Shown here piece after piece: positions 8,411 to 15,452 of a stretch of 33,488 bases of DNA. How positions within the stretch are numbered: the stretch's first letter is position 1; each line of letters starts with the position of its first letter. The notes beneath the pieces are model-generated. The model was given only the letters and a program-made list of their open reading frames with translations, was not told the DNA's origin and ran no database searches. Where the stretch lies: contig JAEEKM010000075.1 in NCBI GenBank assembly GCA_016282455.1, forward strand, positions 1 to 33,488, in the 5' to 3' direction. The stretch is from Treponema sp. (GTDB lineage: Bacteria; Spirochaetota; Spirochaetia; Treponematales; Treponemataceae). A program made the position numbers and the translations under genes.

Positions 8411-9484
8411 ATGAAAGTCATTAAAAACATACTTTGTGCGGCAGGAATTATTATAGGTGCGGCTCTTGTATTATTTCTTCTGCTGGTTGCATTTCTTTCA
8501 ATCAGGGAATATAGGCCTGGAGAAATTGAAAAATCAAAAGTATCCGGAGGAATGAACCTCACAAAGCCCAAAGAAGGGGATGACATAAGCATTTTGCTGT
8601 GGAATATAGGCTACTGCGACCTGGGGAACAATGCAGATTTTTTCATGTCTTATGGTAAAAACATACGCTCAAGCAGTAAAGCCCGTGCAAAGGAAAATCT
8701 TTCTGAAATAATCAAATTCCTTAAAAGTGAAAACCCTGACGTAATCATGCTTCAGGAAATTGATTTGAACTCTACGCGTAGTTACCACATAAACCAGATG
8801 GAGACTGTAGGAAAGTCTATTCCTGAAAAAGCAAAAAGTTTTGCCTACAATTTTAATGTAGATTTTATTCCATACCCCATGCCTCCGATTGGAAAGGTAA
8901 GGTCTGGTCTTGCAACTTATGTTCCCTACCAGGTGACTGATGCTTACAGACAGGCATTACCTGTTCCCTTTAAGTGGCCCATACGTCTTGCAAACCTGAA
9001 ACGCTGTATGCTTGTAAACCGTATTCCGATTGAAGGAAGTGACAGGGAACTTGTTCTGATTAACCTGCATCTGGAAGCCTTTGACAATGGTGAAGGAAAA
9101 ATTGCCCAGACAAAAAAACTTCAGTCTGTTCTTGAAGCGGAATATGAAAAGGGAAATTATGTTATTGCAGGCGGAGACTATAATCAGGTTTTCTCAAATA
9201 CAGATGCCTCTATGTACACAAAAAAAGAAAACTGCTGGCAGCCGGGTGCACTTGATATAAATGACTTTAGTGACCACTGGCAGTTCAGGCAGGACAATAC
9301 CTATCCTACCTGCCGTTCAACAAATACCGTCTATGTTGGCGAAGAAAGAAACAAAATTCAGTATTACATGCTGGATGGTTTTATTGTTTCAGACAACATT
9401 ACCATTAAGTCAGTTGAAACACAAAATCTTGATTTTGTAAATTCCGATCACAATCCCGTGATTATGAGATTAACCCTCAATTAA
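8411..9484 (+). CDS. Membrane-anchored endonuclease/exonuclease/phosphatase (EEP) family protein, first copy
   Basis: 357 residues. An N-terminal membrane helix (about 8-30) is followed by an EEP-fold domain, the metal-dependent phosphodiesterase fold shared by DNase I, ExoIII, sphingomyelinases and inositol phosphatases. Motifs seen: LLWNIGY, VIMLQEID (metal-binding Glu), LINLHLEA, AGGDYNQ (Asp and Asn of the active site) and the C-terminal SDHNPV (catalytic His). The single N-terminal anchor with lysines before it suggests that the catalytic domain lies outside the cytoplasm. The substrate could be nucleic acid, a phospholipid or a sugar phosphate and cannot be told from the sequence. A paralogue follows ten bases later; the pair arose by tandem duplication. 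Confidence 0.85.
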   Translation: MKVIKNILCAAGIIIGAALVLFLLLVAFLSIREYRPGEIEKSKVSGGMNLTKPKEGDDISILLWNIGYCDLGNNADFFMSYGKNIRSSSKARAKENLSEIIKFLKSENPDVIMLQEIDLNSTRSYHINQMETVGKSIPEKAKSFAYNFNVDFIPYPMPPIGKVRSGLATYVPYQVTDAYRQALPVPFKWPIRLANLKRCMLVNRIPIEGSDRELVLINLHLEAFDNGEGKIAQTKKLQSVLEAEYEKGNYVIAGGDYNQVFSNTDASMYTKKENCWQPGALDINDFSDHWQFRQDNTYPTCRSTNTVYVGEERNKIQYYMLDGFIVSDNITIKSVETQNLDFVNSDHNPVIMRLTLN

Positions 9485-9494
9485 AGGAGTGTTT

Positions 9495-10586
9495 ATGGAA
9501 AAAAAGAGAAGTGTCTTAAAAACCGTTCTCTGTGTGGCAGGCTGTGTACTTGCGGCCCTTATTGCATTTGCCGTTCTTGGACTCTGCTATCTTACAATCC
9601 GGGAATTCCGCCCCAAAGACAAAATGGGTGTTCCGGGAGTTTTCCCGTTAGAGTCTTCAGTAAGTGAAGTAAGTCTTGAAAAAGGAAAAGACCTCAGGCT
9701 GGTTACATGGAATATAGGTTACGGTGCACTTGGCAGTAAGGCTGATTTTTTCCTTGACGGAGGAAGCAGTGTAATTACTGCCACAAAAAAAGAAGTGGAA
9801 TGGAATATGGAAAATATTGCCGCTTCACTTAAAGACCTTAACCCGGACATTTTCTTTTTGCAGGAAATTGATTCAGATTCCACACGAAGCCACAAGGTAG
9901 ATGAACAGCTGGTAATGAGAGAGGCATTCCCCTCCTATTACAGTTCCTTTGCGGCAAATTACAAGGTGGATTTTATTCCATACCCCATGCCTCCTTTGGG
10001 AAAAGTGAATGCAGGTATTATGACCCTTTCCCGCTATGGCCTTTCCAGCGGAGAACGCATACAGCTCCCATGTCCTTTTAAGTGGCCTGTAAAAACCATA
10101 AACCTAAAGAGATGTCTCCTTGTAAATAGAATACCTGTTTCCGGGACTAACAGTGCACTTGTTCTTGTGAACCTTCATCTTGAAGCCTATGATTCTGGCG
10201 AAGGAAAAATTGCCCAGACAAAAATGCTTAAGGATTTTCTTGAAGCAGAAGTGAGCAAGGGAAACTATGTGATTGCAGGCGGAGATTTTAATCAGACTTT
10301 CTCGGGAACAAAAGTTCCATTTGTACTTGATGGAATGTGGAAACCCGGTTTGATTGAGGAGTCAGAATTTTCAACAGATCTGGCTTTTGTAATGGACAGT
10401 GATGTACCCAGCTGCCGTTCACTGGACAAAGCCTACGCCGGTCAGTCCAGGGAGGATTTTCAGTTTTACAATCTGGACGGCTTTATTATTTCAAAAAACA
10501 TTACAATCAAGTCTGCGGGAATTCATGACTATGATTTTACGTGGACAGACCACAACCCGCTTGTTGTTGATCTTGTGCTGAATTAG
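9495..10586 (+). CDS. Membrane-anchored EEP family protein, second copy
   Basis: 363 residues, same architecture as the preceding gene: N-terminal membrane helix about 10-35, then an EEP domain with VTWNIGYGALG, FFLQEID, LVNLHLEA, AGGDFNQ and TDHNPL. Both copies share the unusual block VDFIPYPMPP and the SCRS/TCRS region near the C-terminus, so they are paralogues within one subfamily. The frame is open from a GTG at 9489, but AAGGAG at 9484-9489 is correctly placed for the ATG at 9495. The gene is in an operon with the first copy. Its last four bases overlap the end of the converging ohrR gene, leaving no room for an ordinary terminator. Confidence 0.85.
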   Translation: MEKKRSVLKTVLCVAGCVLAALIAFAVLGLCYLTIREFRPKDKMGVPGVFPLESSVSEVSLEKGKDLRLVTWNIGYGALGSKADFFLDGGSSVITATKKEVEWNMENIAASLKDLNPDIFFLQEIDSDSTRSHKVDEQLVMREAFPSYYSSFAANYKVDFIPYPMPPLGKVNAGIMTLSRYGLSSGERIQLPCPFKWPVKTINLKRCLLVNRIPVSGTNSALVLVNLHLEAYDSGEGKIAQTKMLKDFLEAEVSKGNYVIAGGDFNQTFSGTKVPFVLDGMWKPGLIEESEFSTDLAFVMDSDVPSCRSLDKAYAGQSREDFQFYNLDGFIISKNITIKSAGIHDYDFTWTDHNPLVVDLVLN

Positions 10587-11038
10587 TCTTCAGACTGATT
10601 TTCTGTAAACCCTGCGAGAACCTTGTAGAGGAGGACGTAAAGTTTTTTTGCGTCTGCCTCAGACAGGTTCACGCACTGGGACATGGCGGCTGGAATTTTT
10701 AATGCAATTTCCTTCAGCTTTTCTCCCTGTGCAGTAATTTTTATAAGTACATTCCTTTCGTCCTTTTCCATGCGGGTTCTTGTAATGTAACCCTTCTGTT
10801 CAAGTTTTTTCAGCAGGGGAGTGAGGGTTCCGGAATCAAGGAAGAGGAATTTTCCCAGTTCCTTAACATTCATTTCCTTTTTATCCCAAAGCACCATCAT
10901 GGTAATGTACTGGGTGTAGGTTAAATCAAGTTCGTCGAGAAAAGGCTTATAGCGTTTAATGATTTCTTTTGAAGCGGCATAAAGCGGAAAACATATCTGA
11001 TTTTCAAGCTTAAGACAGTCGTATTTTGTCTGTTCCAT
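10583..11038 (-). CDS. ohrR: OhrR-type MarR-family organic peroxide sensor/repressor
   Basis: 151-residue winged-helix regulator with the hallmarks of OhrR. The N-terminus LKLENQICFPLYAASKEI carries the peroxide-sensing cysteine Cys16. Tyr30 and Tyr41 occupy the places of the tyrosines that activate that cysteine. The DNA-binding part reads LFLDSGTLTPLLKKLE, and the wing EKDERNVLIKIT. A second cysteine at 122 lies 106 residues after Cys16, close to the spacing in two-cysteine OhrR proteins, which lock into a disulfide after oxidation. OhrR normally represses ohr, a thiol peroxidase gene; none is adjacent, so its target is elsewhere or only itself. AAGGAGCC precedes the ATG. Its promoter overlaps a likely operator. 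Confidence 0.88.
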   Translation of the reverse strand: MEQTKYDCLKLENQICFPLYAASKEIIKRYKPFLDELDLTYTQYITMMVLWDKKEMNVKELGKFLFLDSGTLTPLLKKLEQKGYITRTRMEKDERNVLIKITAQGEKLKEIALKIPAAMSQCVNLSEADAKKLYVLLYKVLAGFTENQSED

Positions 11039-11063
11039 TTATTCAGGCTCCTTACACCTTATT

Positions 11064-11112
11064 ATTTAATTGCACACTATTAAATTGTAGTATATAGAAC
11101 TCTGTTTGTCAA
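11064..11112 (-). promoter_or_regulatory. ohrR promoter with overlapping AT-rich operator
   Basis: Minus strand: TTGACA (11112-11107), 17-bp spacer, TACAAT (11089-11084), a near-consensus promoter. Around and after the -10 box lies CTACAATTTAATAG and then GCAATTAAAT. These are TACAATT/CAATTAAA units like those in known OhrR operators. Binding there would block the promoter, so autorepression is likely. Confidence 0.6.
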
Positions 11113-11139
11113 GGGTGAATTTTCTAAAAAAGTCTTGCC

Positions 11140-11168
11140 TTTACGAGAAAAGTGCAAGGTGGTATAAT
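11140..11168 (+). promoter_or_regulatory. Promoter of the lipoprotein-ECF unit; -10 box six bases from ATG
   Basis: TTTACG at 11140-11145, 17-bp spacer, perfect TATAAT at 11163-11168, then CTACTC and the ATG at 11175. Transcription would start at or next to the ATG. The only ribosome-site-like sequence, AAGGTGG, lies upstream of the -10 box and would not be in the mRNA. Confidence 0.6.
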
Positions 11169-11174
11169 CTACTC

Positions 11175-11657
11175 ATGAAAAAAATACTTACTCTGGCATT
11201 TGTTTTATCAGCAGCTTTTTCATTTTCTGCCTGCAGGTTAACAATGGCTGTGGTTGATATTGCTTCCAGTATGCCTTCTCCTGTAACAGTAAGTGTAATC
11301 GGGGGCAGCGTGCAAATTATAAGTGCGGGAAATTCAGACACAAAAGTTTCTTCTTCTGAAGCAATGCTTGTTATGCCGGAACAAAGTCTGGCCCTTAATA
11401 CAAAGAAAAATATTCAGGACAATGCAGAAAATGCTTTCATCTATTCGCATGATAAATCTTCAAGTCAGGTTTGTTCAGCCGGTGAAGTGTACACTTATGA
11501 TTTGAACAGGGGTGCATCCGTTACCCTTATGGTTCGTGCCCTGAATGAAGATGCACTTGTAGAAGTGAGTGGTCCTGGCAAAGAAGTGCAGCGTGTAGAG
11601 ATTTTACAAAGCGACATAATCGGTAAATCATTTTACTTTTCCAGACGGAATAAATAA
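11175..11657 (+). CDS. Small lipoprotein of unknown function upstream of the ECF module
   Basis: 160 residues. The N-terminus is a lipoprotein signal with lipobox FSAC (Cys20). The rest is a small soluble domain, beta-strand-like in appearance (PVTVSVIGGSVQIISAG, GASVTLMVRALNEDALVEVSG), with no motif I recognise. The frame is open from 11106, but the 23 extra residues run through the promoter. I chose the ATG at 11175 because it begins a clean signal peptide. The ECF gene starts 12 nt after its stop, so the two are very probably one transcript. It could be an accessory of that transporter, but nothing in the protein proves this. Its mRNA may be leaderless. Confidence 0.75.
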   Translation: MKKILTLAFVLSAAFSFSACRLTMAVVDIASSMPSPVTVSVIGGSVQIISAGNSDTKVSSSEAMLVMPEQSLALNTKKNIQDNAENAFIYSHDKSSSQVCSAGEVYTYDLNRGASVTLMVRALNEDALVEVSGPGKEVQRVEILQSDIIGKSFYFSRRNK

Positions 11658-11669
11658 GGGGAATAATTC

Positions 11670-13802
11670 TTGCTTTCCCTGAATCATGTTTCCTATAGTT
11701 TTCCCCAGTCTCATGAAAATGCTTTAGAGGATATTTCCTTTTCGGTTAAAGCAGGGGAGTATATTGCCCTTGTGGGAACAAACGGTTCTGGAAAAACAAC
11801 CCTGTCCCGTCTTCTTGCGGGTTTTATTAAGCCTGACTCCGGTAGTCTCTGCATGGACGCTGACGTTCTTCCCGGAATTGTTTTTCAGCAGCCCAAGGAA
11901 CAGATTGTAGCAGGAGTTGTGGAAAGGGATACTGCCTTTGGACCGCAAAACCTTTCTCTTCCAAAATCAGAAATTGAACTCCGCACCATTGAATGTCTTT
12001 CGGTAGTGGGCATGGCAGACAGGGCTTCTTCCAGAACTTTTGAACTTTCTCTGGGACAGACGCAGCGCCTTGCCTTTAGCGGAATACTCGCTCTTTTTCC
12101 AGACCTTCTTATTCTTGACGAAGTAACTGCAATGCTTGACCCCAGGGCACGCAAAGAACTGGTGGAATTTATTGACCAGTGGAATACAAGGGGCCACACA
12201 ATAATTCACGTTACTCATGATGAAGATGAAGTGCTTCGGGCGCATAGAGTTCTTGTAATGGACATGGGAAAACTTGTCTTTGACGGAAGCAGCAGAGACT
12301 TTAAAAAAGATACGGGTTTGTTTGAAAATGTTTTTCCTTCACTGGAGATTGCAAAAAATAAAAATCAGGAAACTGAAAATAATGAAACAGTAAAAGAAAC
12401 TGCCCTTTGTGCAGAAGGACTTTCTTTTTCTTACCCTGACCGGGAAATTTTTTCTGACTTGAATTTTACTCTTGAAAAAGGAAGTCTTGTTGCCCTTACA
12501 GGACCGAGTGGCTGTGGAAAATCTACTTTACTGGAATGTCTTGCGGGGCTCCATGATGACATGAAAGGAAATGTTTTTTCAAAAACACGACCCGTACTTT
12601 CGCTTCAGGAAAGTGATGCTGCCCTGTTTGCTTCCTGTGCCGCAGATGACGTTGCCTTTGGGCCGGAAAACCAGGGACTAAAGGGAAAGGCATTACTCTC
12701 CCGTGTAAAAGAGAGCATGAAACTTGTGCAGCTTCCATTTAACGATTTTGCTGACAGAAATACATTCGGTCTCTCTGGCGGAGAAAAAAGAAAACTTTCT
12801 CTTGCAGGAATAATTGCCCTGGAAAGTGATGTCTATCTTTTTGATGAACCTACCTCTGCACTGGATGCCGCTTCCAGAAATGCAGTTTTGTCCACTCTCC
12901 GTTCCCTTGCAGATTCTGGAAAAACGGTTTTCTTCAGTACCCACCGCATGGAAGAAGCAGAAATTGCAGACAGGGAAATTAAATGGGAGTCTTTAATTCA
13001 CCACGAAAATACCAGTGAAGAAATTGCTGAGCAGTCTGAGAAAAAAAGTGAAGAATTAAAAGAACAAAAGCCTTTTGAAAATGCCGCTATGATCCGTAAA
13101 CTTGCAGCAGTGTCTGCTTCCTTAATGGCACCTGCAAAAGTTCCTGCTAGTCCTGTGAGTATTCTGCCCCCTCTTGCAAAGTGGCTGCTTTTTCTTGCCA
13201 TTGCCATTGCATCTTCTGTGGTTCAGGAAATCTGGCTCTGCGGACTAATGTTTGCCGTGAGTGTGCTTTATGTTCTTCTTGCCCGCTATCCCCTTAAAAA
13301 ACCCCTCTATGCCCTTTGGAAACTGCTGCCCTGGATTTTAGTTTTTGCCCTTCTGGGAATAGTTCTTCTGCCGCTTTCTGAAGGCGACCGCATTTTATGG
13401 AGCTGGAAAATATTTGCCCTTACGGACACAAAAATATTTCTTCTTGCCCGTGCATTTCTTCGTGCCGCTTCACTTATTTTTTCCATGGGAACTTTTCTTT
13501 TTACAACGGGGGAACGTGAAATTATGGACGGCATTTCCATGCTGCTTTATCCCCTTTCCCTTGTAAAAATTCCCGTGCGCTATGCCGTGCTTGTAGTTGG
13601 AATCATCTTCAGGTTCCTGCCCCTGCTCCTTGACGAAATGTGCGGCATTGTAAAAACACAAATGGTCCGCGGTTCTTTTGGAAAGGCAAAGGGACTTTCA
13701 AAAATAAAAAAACTCCTGCCGCTTTTTGTACCTCTCATGCTGCAAACCTTCCGCAAGGCAGAACAGCTGTCTGACGCATTAACGGCCAGGTATTTTAAGT
13801 GA
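11670..13802 (+). CDS. Single-chain ECF transporter energy-coupling module (EcfA-EcfA-EcfT fusion)
   Basis: 710 residues. First ATPase domain, 1-215: Walker A GTNGSGKT 36-43, Q-loop VFQQPKEQIVAG typical of EcfA, signature LSLGQ 126-130, Walker B LLILDEVTA, His183. Second ATPase domain, about 245-440: Walker A GPSGCGKS 278-285, signature LSGGE 368-372, FDEPTSALD 391-399, His425. After a charged linker comes an EcfT/CbiQ-like membrane domain, about 497-710, with several helices and two EcfT-type coupling motifs (MVRGSFG 665-671, LTARYF 704-709). The complex powers vitamin or metal uptake with a separate substrate-binding S component; none is encoded nearby. The first signature and D-E-V differ from consensus, so the two ATPase sites are unequal. 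The start is TTG at 11670 with AAGGGG ahead. A weak hairpin (13801-13816) follows. Confidence 0.9.
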   Translation: MLSLNHVSYSFPQSHENALEDISFSVKAGEYIALVGTNGSGKTTLSRLLAGFIKPDSGSLCMDADVLPGIVFQQPKEQIVAGVVERDTAFGPQNLSLPKSEIELRTIECLSVVGMADRASSRTFELSLGQTQRLAFSGILALFPDLLILDEVTAMLDPRARKELVEFIDQWNTRGHTIIHVTHDEDEVLRAHRVLVMDMGKLVFDGSSRDFKKDTGLFENVFPSLEIAKNKNQETENNETVKETALCAEGLSFSYPDREIFSDLNFTLEKGSLVALTGPSGCGKSTLLECLAGLHDDMKGNVFSKTRPVLSLQESDAALFASCAADDVAFGPENQGLKGKALLSRVKESMKLVQLPFNDFADRNTFGLSGGEKRKLSLAGIIALESDVYLFDEPTSALDAASRNAVLSTLRSLADSGKTVFFSTHRMEEAEIADREIKWESLIHHENTSEEIAEQSEKKSEELKEQKPFENAAMIRKLAAVSASLMAPAKVPASPVSILPPLAKWLLFLAIAIASSVVQEIWLCGLMFAVSVLYVLLARYPLKKPLYALWKLLPWILVFALLGIVLLPLSEGDRILWSWKIFALTDTKIFLLARAFLRAASLIFSMGTFLFTTGEREIMDGISMLLYPLSLVKIPVRYAVLVVGIIFRFLPLLLDEMCGIVKTQMVRGSFGKAKGLSKIKKLLPLFVPLMLQTFRKAEQLSDALTARYFK

Positions 13803-13869
13803 GAAGCTTTCTTCTCCGAAAAATTATTCAAATTTCTTCATTTTCTTGTATAAATATCCATGAAATTTA

Positions 13870-13898
13870 TTTACAAAGAGAATAAAATTTTCTATAAT
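13870..13898 (+). promoter_or_regulatory. Strong promoter of gdhA
   Basis: TTTACA at 13870-13875, 17-bp spacer, perfect TATAAT at 13893-13898. The start would be near 13905, with a leader of about 35 nt ending in CTAGGGG before the ATG at 13940. I see no riboswitch in the leader. Confidence 0.8.
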
Positions 13899-13939
13899 TC
13901 CTTAGTTACTGTTGAAAGATACAGAACTAGGGGTTAATT

Positions 13940-15295
13940 ATGGATTTCAAAATTACCAATGACTATTGCAAGCGCGTATGGGATGATGTAAGCCAGCGCT
14001 ATGCAGACCAGGGGCACTTCCTGCAGGCTGTAGGTCTTGTGCTTGAGACAATTTCTCCCGTAGTGGCCAAGATGCCTGAGCTGGAGAAGTATGCAGTTCT
14101 GGAGCGTCTCGTTGAGCCAGAGCGTGTGATTATGTTCCGTGTACCTTGGACAGACGACAAGGGTAAGCCACATGTAAACCGTGGTTTCCGCGTTCAGTTC
14201 AACAGTGCAATCGGCCCCTACAAAGGTGGTCTTCGCTTTAGCCCCGAGGTAGGTCTTGATGTTCTCAAGTTCCTGGGCTTTGAGCAGATTCTTAAGAACA
14301 GTCTTACAACACTCCCCATGGGTGGCGGTAAGGGGGGGTCTGATTTTGACCCACACGGAAAGAGTGATGCAGAAGTTATGCGTTTCTGCCAGAGCTTTAT
14401 GACAGAGCTCCAGAGACACATTGGTGCTGATACAGATGTTCCTGCCGGTGACAAGGGTGTTGGTGGACGCGAAGTTGCCTGGATGTTCGGTCAGTACAAG
14501 AGACTCCGCAACGAGTACACTGGTGTTCTTACCGGTAAAGGTCTTGAGTTCGGTGGTTCACTTGTACGCCCTGAGGCTACAGGTTATGGTCTTATCTACT
14601 TTGCTGACTGCATGATGAAGCAGGTAGGAGACACTCTCGAAGGAAAGACTGCTATTGTTTCTGGTGACGGAAACGTTGCTCAGTTTGCTACAGAAAAGCT
14701 TATTCAGCTTGGTGCAAAAGTTCTTACTCTTTCTGACTCAACAGGATACATCTACGACGAAGAAGGAATTGACCAGAAGAAACTTGAGTACGTTAAGAAG
14801 TTCCGCGCAAAGAAGGAAAAGATTGACGCTTACGTTAAGAAATATCCAAAGGCAAAGTTCTACAAGGGACAGAAGCCATGGGGTGTTAAGGCTGACCTGG
14901 CATTCCCCTGCGCAACTCAGGATGAAATCTATCTTGAAGATGCAAAGAAACTTGTTGAAAACAAAGTAAAGCTTGTTGCCGAAGGTGCTAACATGCCAAC
15001 TCGTGCAGAGGCTATTGAATTCCTCCAGAAGAAGGGTGTAAAGTTCGCTCCTGGAAAGGCTTCAAATGCCGGTGGTGTTGCAGTTAGTGGTCTTGAAATG
15101 AGCCAGAACTCAGAGCGCCTCTCATGGAGCTTTGAGGAAGTAGATGCAAAACTCAAGGACATCATGACCAACATCCACAAGAATGCATGGGACACTGCAA
15201 AGAAGTATGCCACAGAAGGTGACTACGTAGCCGGTGCCAACATCGCAGGCTTCGTTAAGGTAGCCAAAGCAATGGTTGCTCAGGGCTTGGTATAA
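13940..15295 (+). CDS. gdhA: NADP-type glutamate dehydrogenase
   Basis: 451 residues, full length for the hexameric bacterial enzyme that interconverts 2-oxoglutarate plus ammonium and glutamate. It is a main entry point for ammonia, or an exit when amino acids are fermented. Seen: glutamate-site GPYKGGLRF (92-100), catalytic Lys131 in PMGGGKGGSDF, PAGDKGVGGRE (168-178) with the catalytic Asp171, and a Rossmann motif SGDGNVAQ (241-248). NADP preference is inferred from similarity to the short GdhA class. Codon use is clearly biased (AAG, TTC, CGC, GGT favoured) compared with the AAA- and TTT-rich neighbours, as in highly expressed genes; this bias also opens a long spurious frame on the other strand. 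It has its own promoter and a strong terminator, so it is monocistronic. Confidence 0.97.
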   Translation: MDFKITNDYCKRVWDDVSQRYADQGHFLQAVGLVLETISPVVAKMPELEKYAVLERLVEPERVIMFRVPWTDDKGKPHVNRGFRVQFNSAIGPYKGGLRFSPEVGLDVLKFLGFEQILKNSLTTLPMGGGKGGSDFDPHGKSDAEVMRFCQSFMTELQRHIGADTDVPAGDKGVGGREVAWMFGQYKRLRNEYTGVLTGKGLEFGGSLVRPEATGYGLIYFADCMMKQVGDTLEGKTAIVSGDGNVAQFATEKLIQLGAKVLTLSDSTGYIYDEEGIDQKKLEYVKKFRAKKEKIDAYVKKYPKAKFYKGQKPWGVKADLAFPCATQDEIYLEDAKKLVENKVKLVAEGANMPTRAEAIEFLQKKGVKFAPGKASNAGGVAVSGLEMSQNSERLSWSFEEVDAKLKDIMTNIHKNAWDTAKKYATEGDYVAGANIAGFVKVAKAMVAQGLV

Positions 15296-15314
15296 TTGTT
15301 AGACCAGGTAACCG

Positions 15315-15340
15315 CGAGAATTCGCAACAGCGGATTCTCG
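15315..15340 (+). other. Hairpin in the gdhA trailer
   Basis: CGAGAATTCGC pairs with GCGGATTCTCG around an AACA loop (11 pairs, one G-T). There is no T-run after it, so it is not a standard terminator. It may protect the mRNA 3' end, or be the broken terminator of the first repeat copy. Confidence 0.6.
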
Positions 15341-15343
15341 TTA

Positions 15344-15367
15344 AGCAAGCGCAGCTTGCGACTTGCT
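15344..15367 (+). other. Second hairpin in the gdhA trailer
   Basis: AGCAAGCGCA pairs with TGCGACTTGCT around a GCT loop, with one bulged A. It bridges the two copies of the tandem repeat and has no T-run. Confidence 0.55.
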
Positions 15368-15416
15368 CAGGGATTGGTGTAATAGTTAACTAAAACAACT
15401 GCGAGAATACGCGACA

Positions 15417-15452
15417 GCGGATGACCTCTTTTGAGGTTGTCCGCTTTTTTTT
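15417..15452 (+). terminator. Rho-independent terminator of gdhA
   Basis: GCGGATGACCTC (15417-15428) pairs with GAGGTTGTCCGC (15433-15444) over 12 positions including two G-T pairs, with a TTTT loop and an eight-T run. The T-run reaches the stop codon of the converging esterase gene. Confidence 0.92.

Larger units (their letters stand above)
15276..15422 (+). repeat. Tandem partial duplication of the gdhA 3' end and trailer
   Basis: The 60 bases 15276-15335, which include the last codons and stop of gdhA, recur 87 bases later at 15363-15422 with 47 of 60 identical by hand alignment. Both copies carry TTGCTCAGGG, TTGGT, TAAT, GTTA, GCGAGAAT and ACAGCGGAT in the same order and spacing. The second copy leads into the real terminator. 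Confidence 0.75.

Noticed and set aside
13934..14419. 161-codon frame antisense to gdhA
   Set aside because: Explained by the codon bias of gdhA; no ribosome site and no recognisable protein.
15276..15422. Closely spaced repeats with hairpins considered as a small CRISPR array
   Set aside because: Only two diverged copies, one of which is the coding end of gdhA, and no cas genes.
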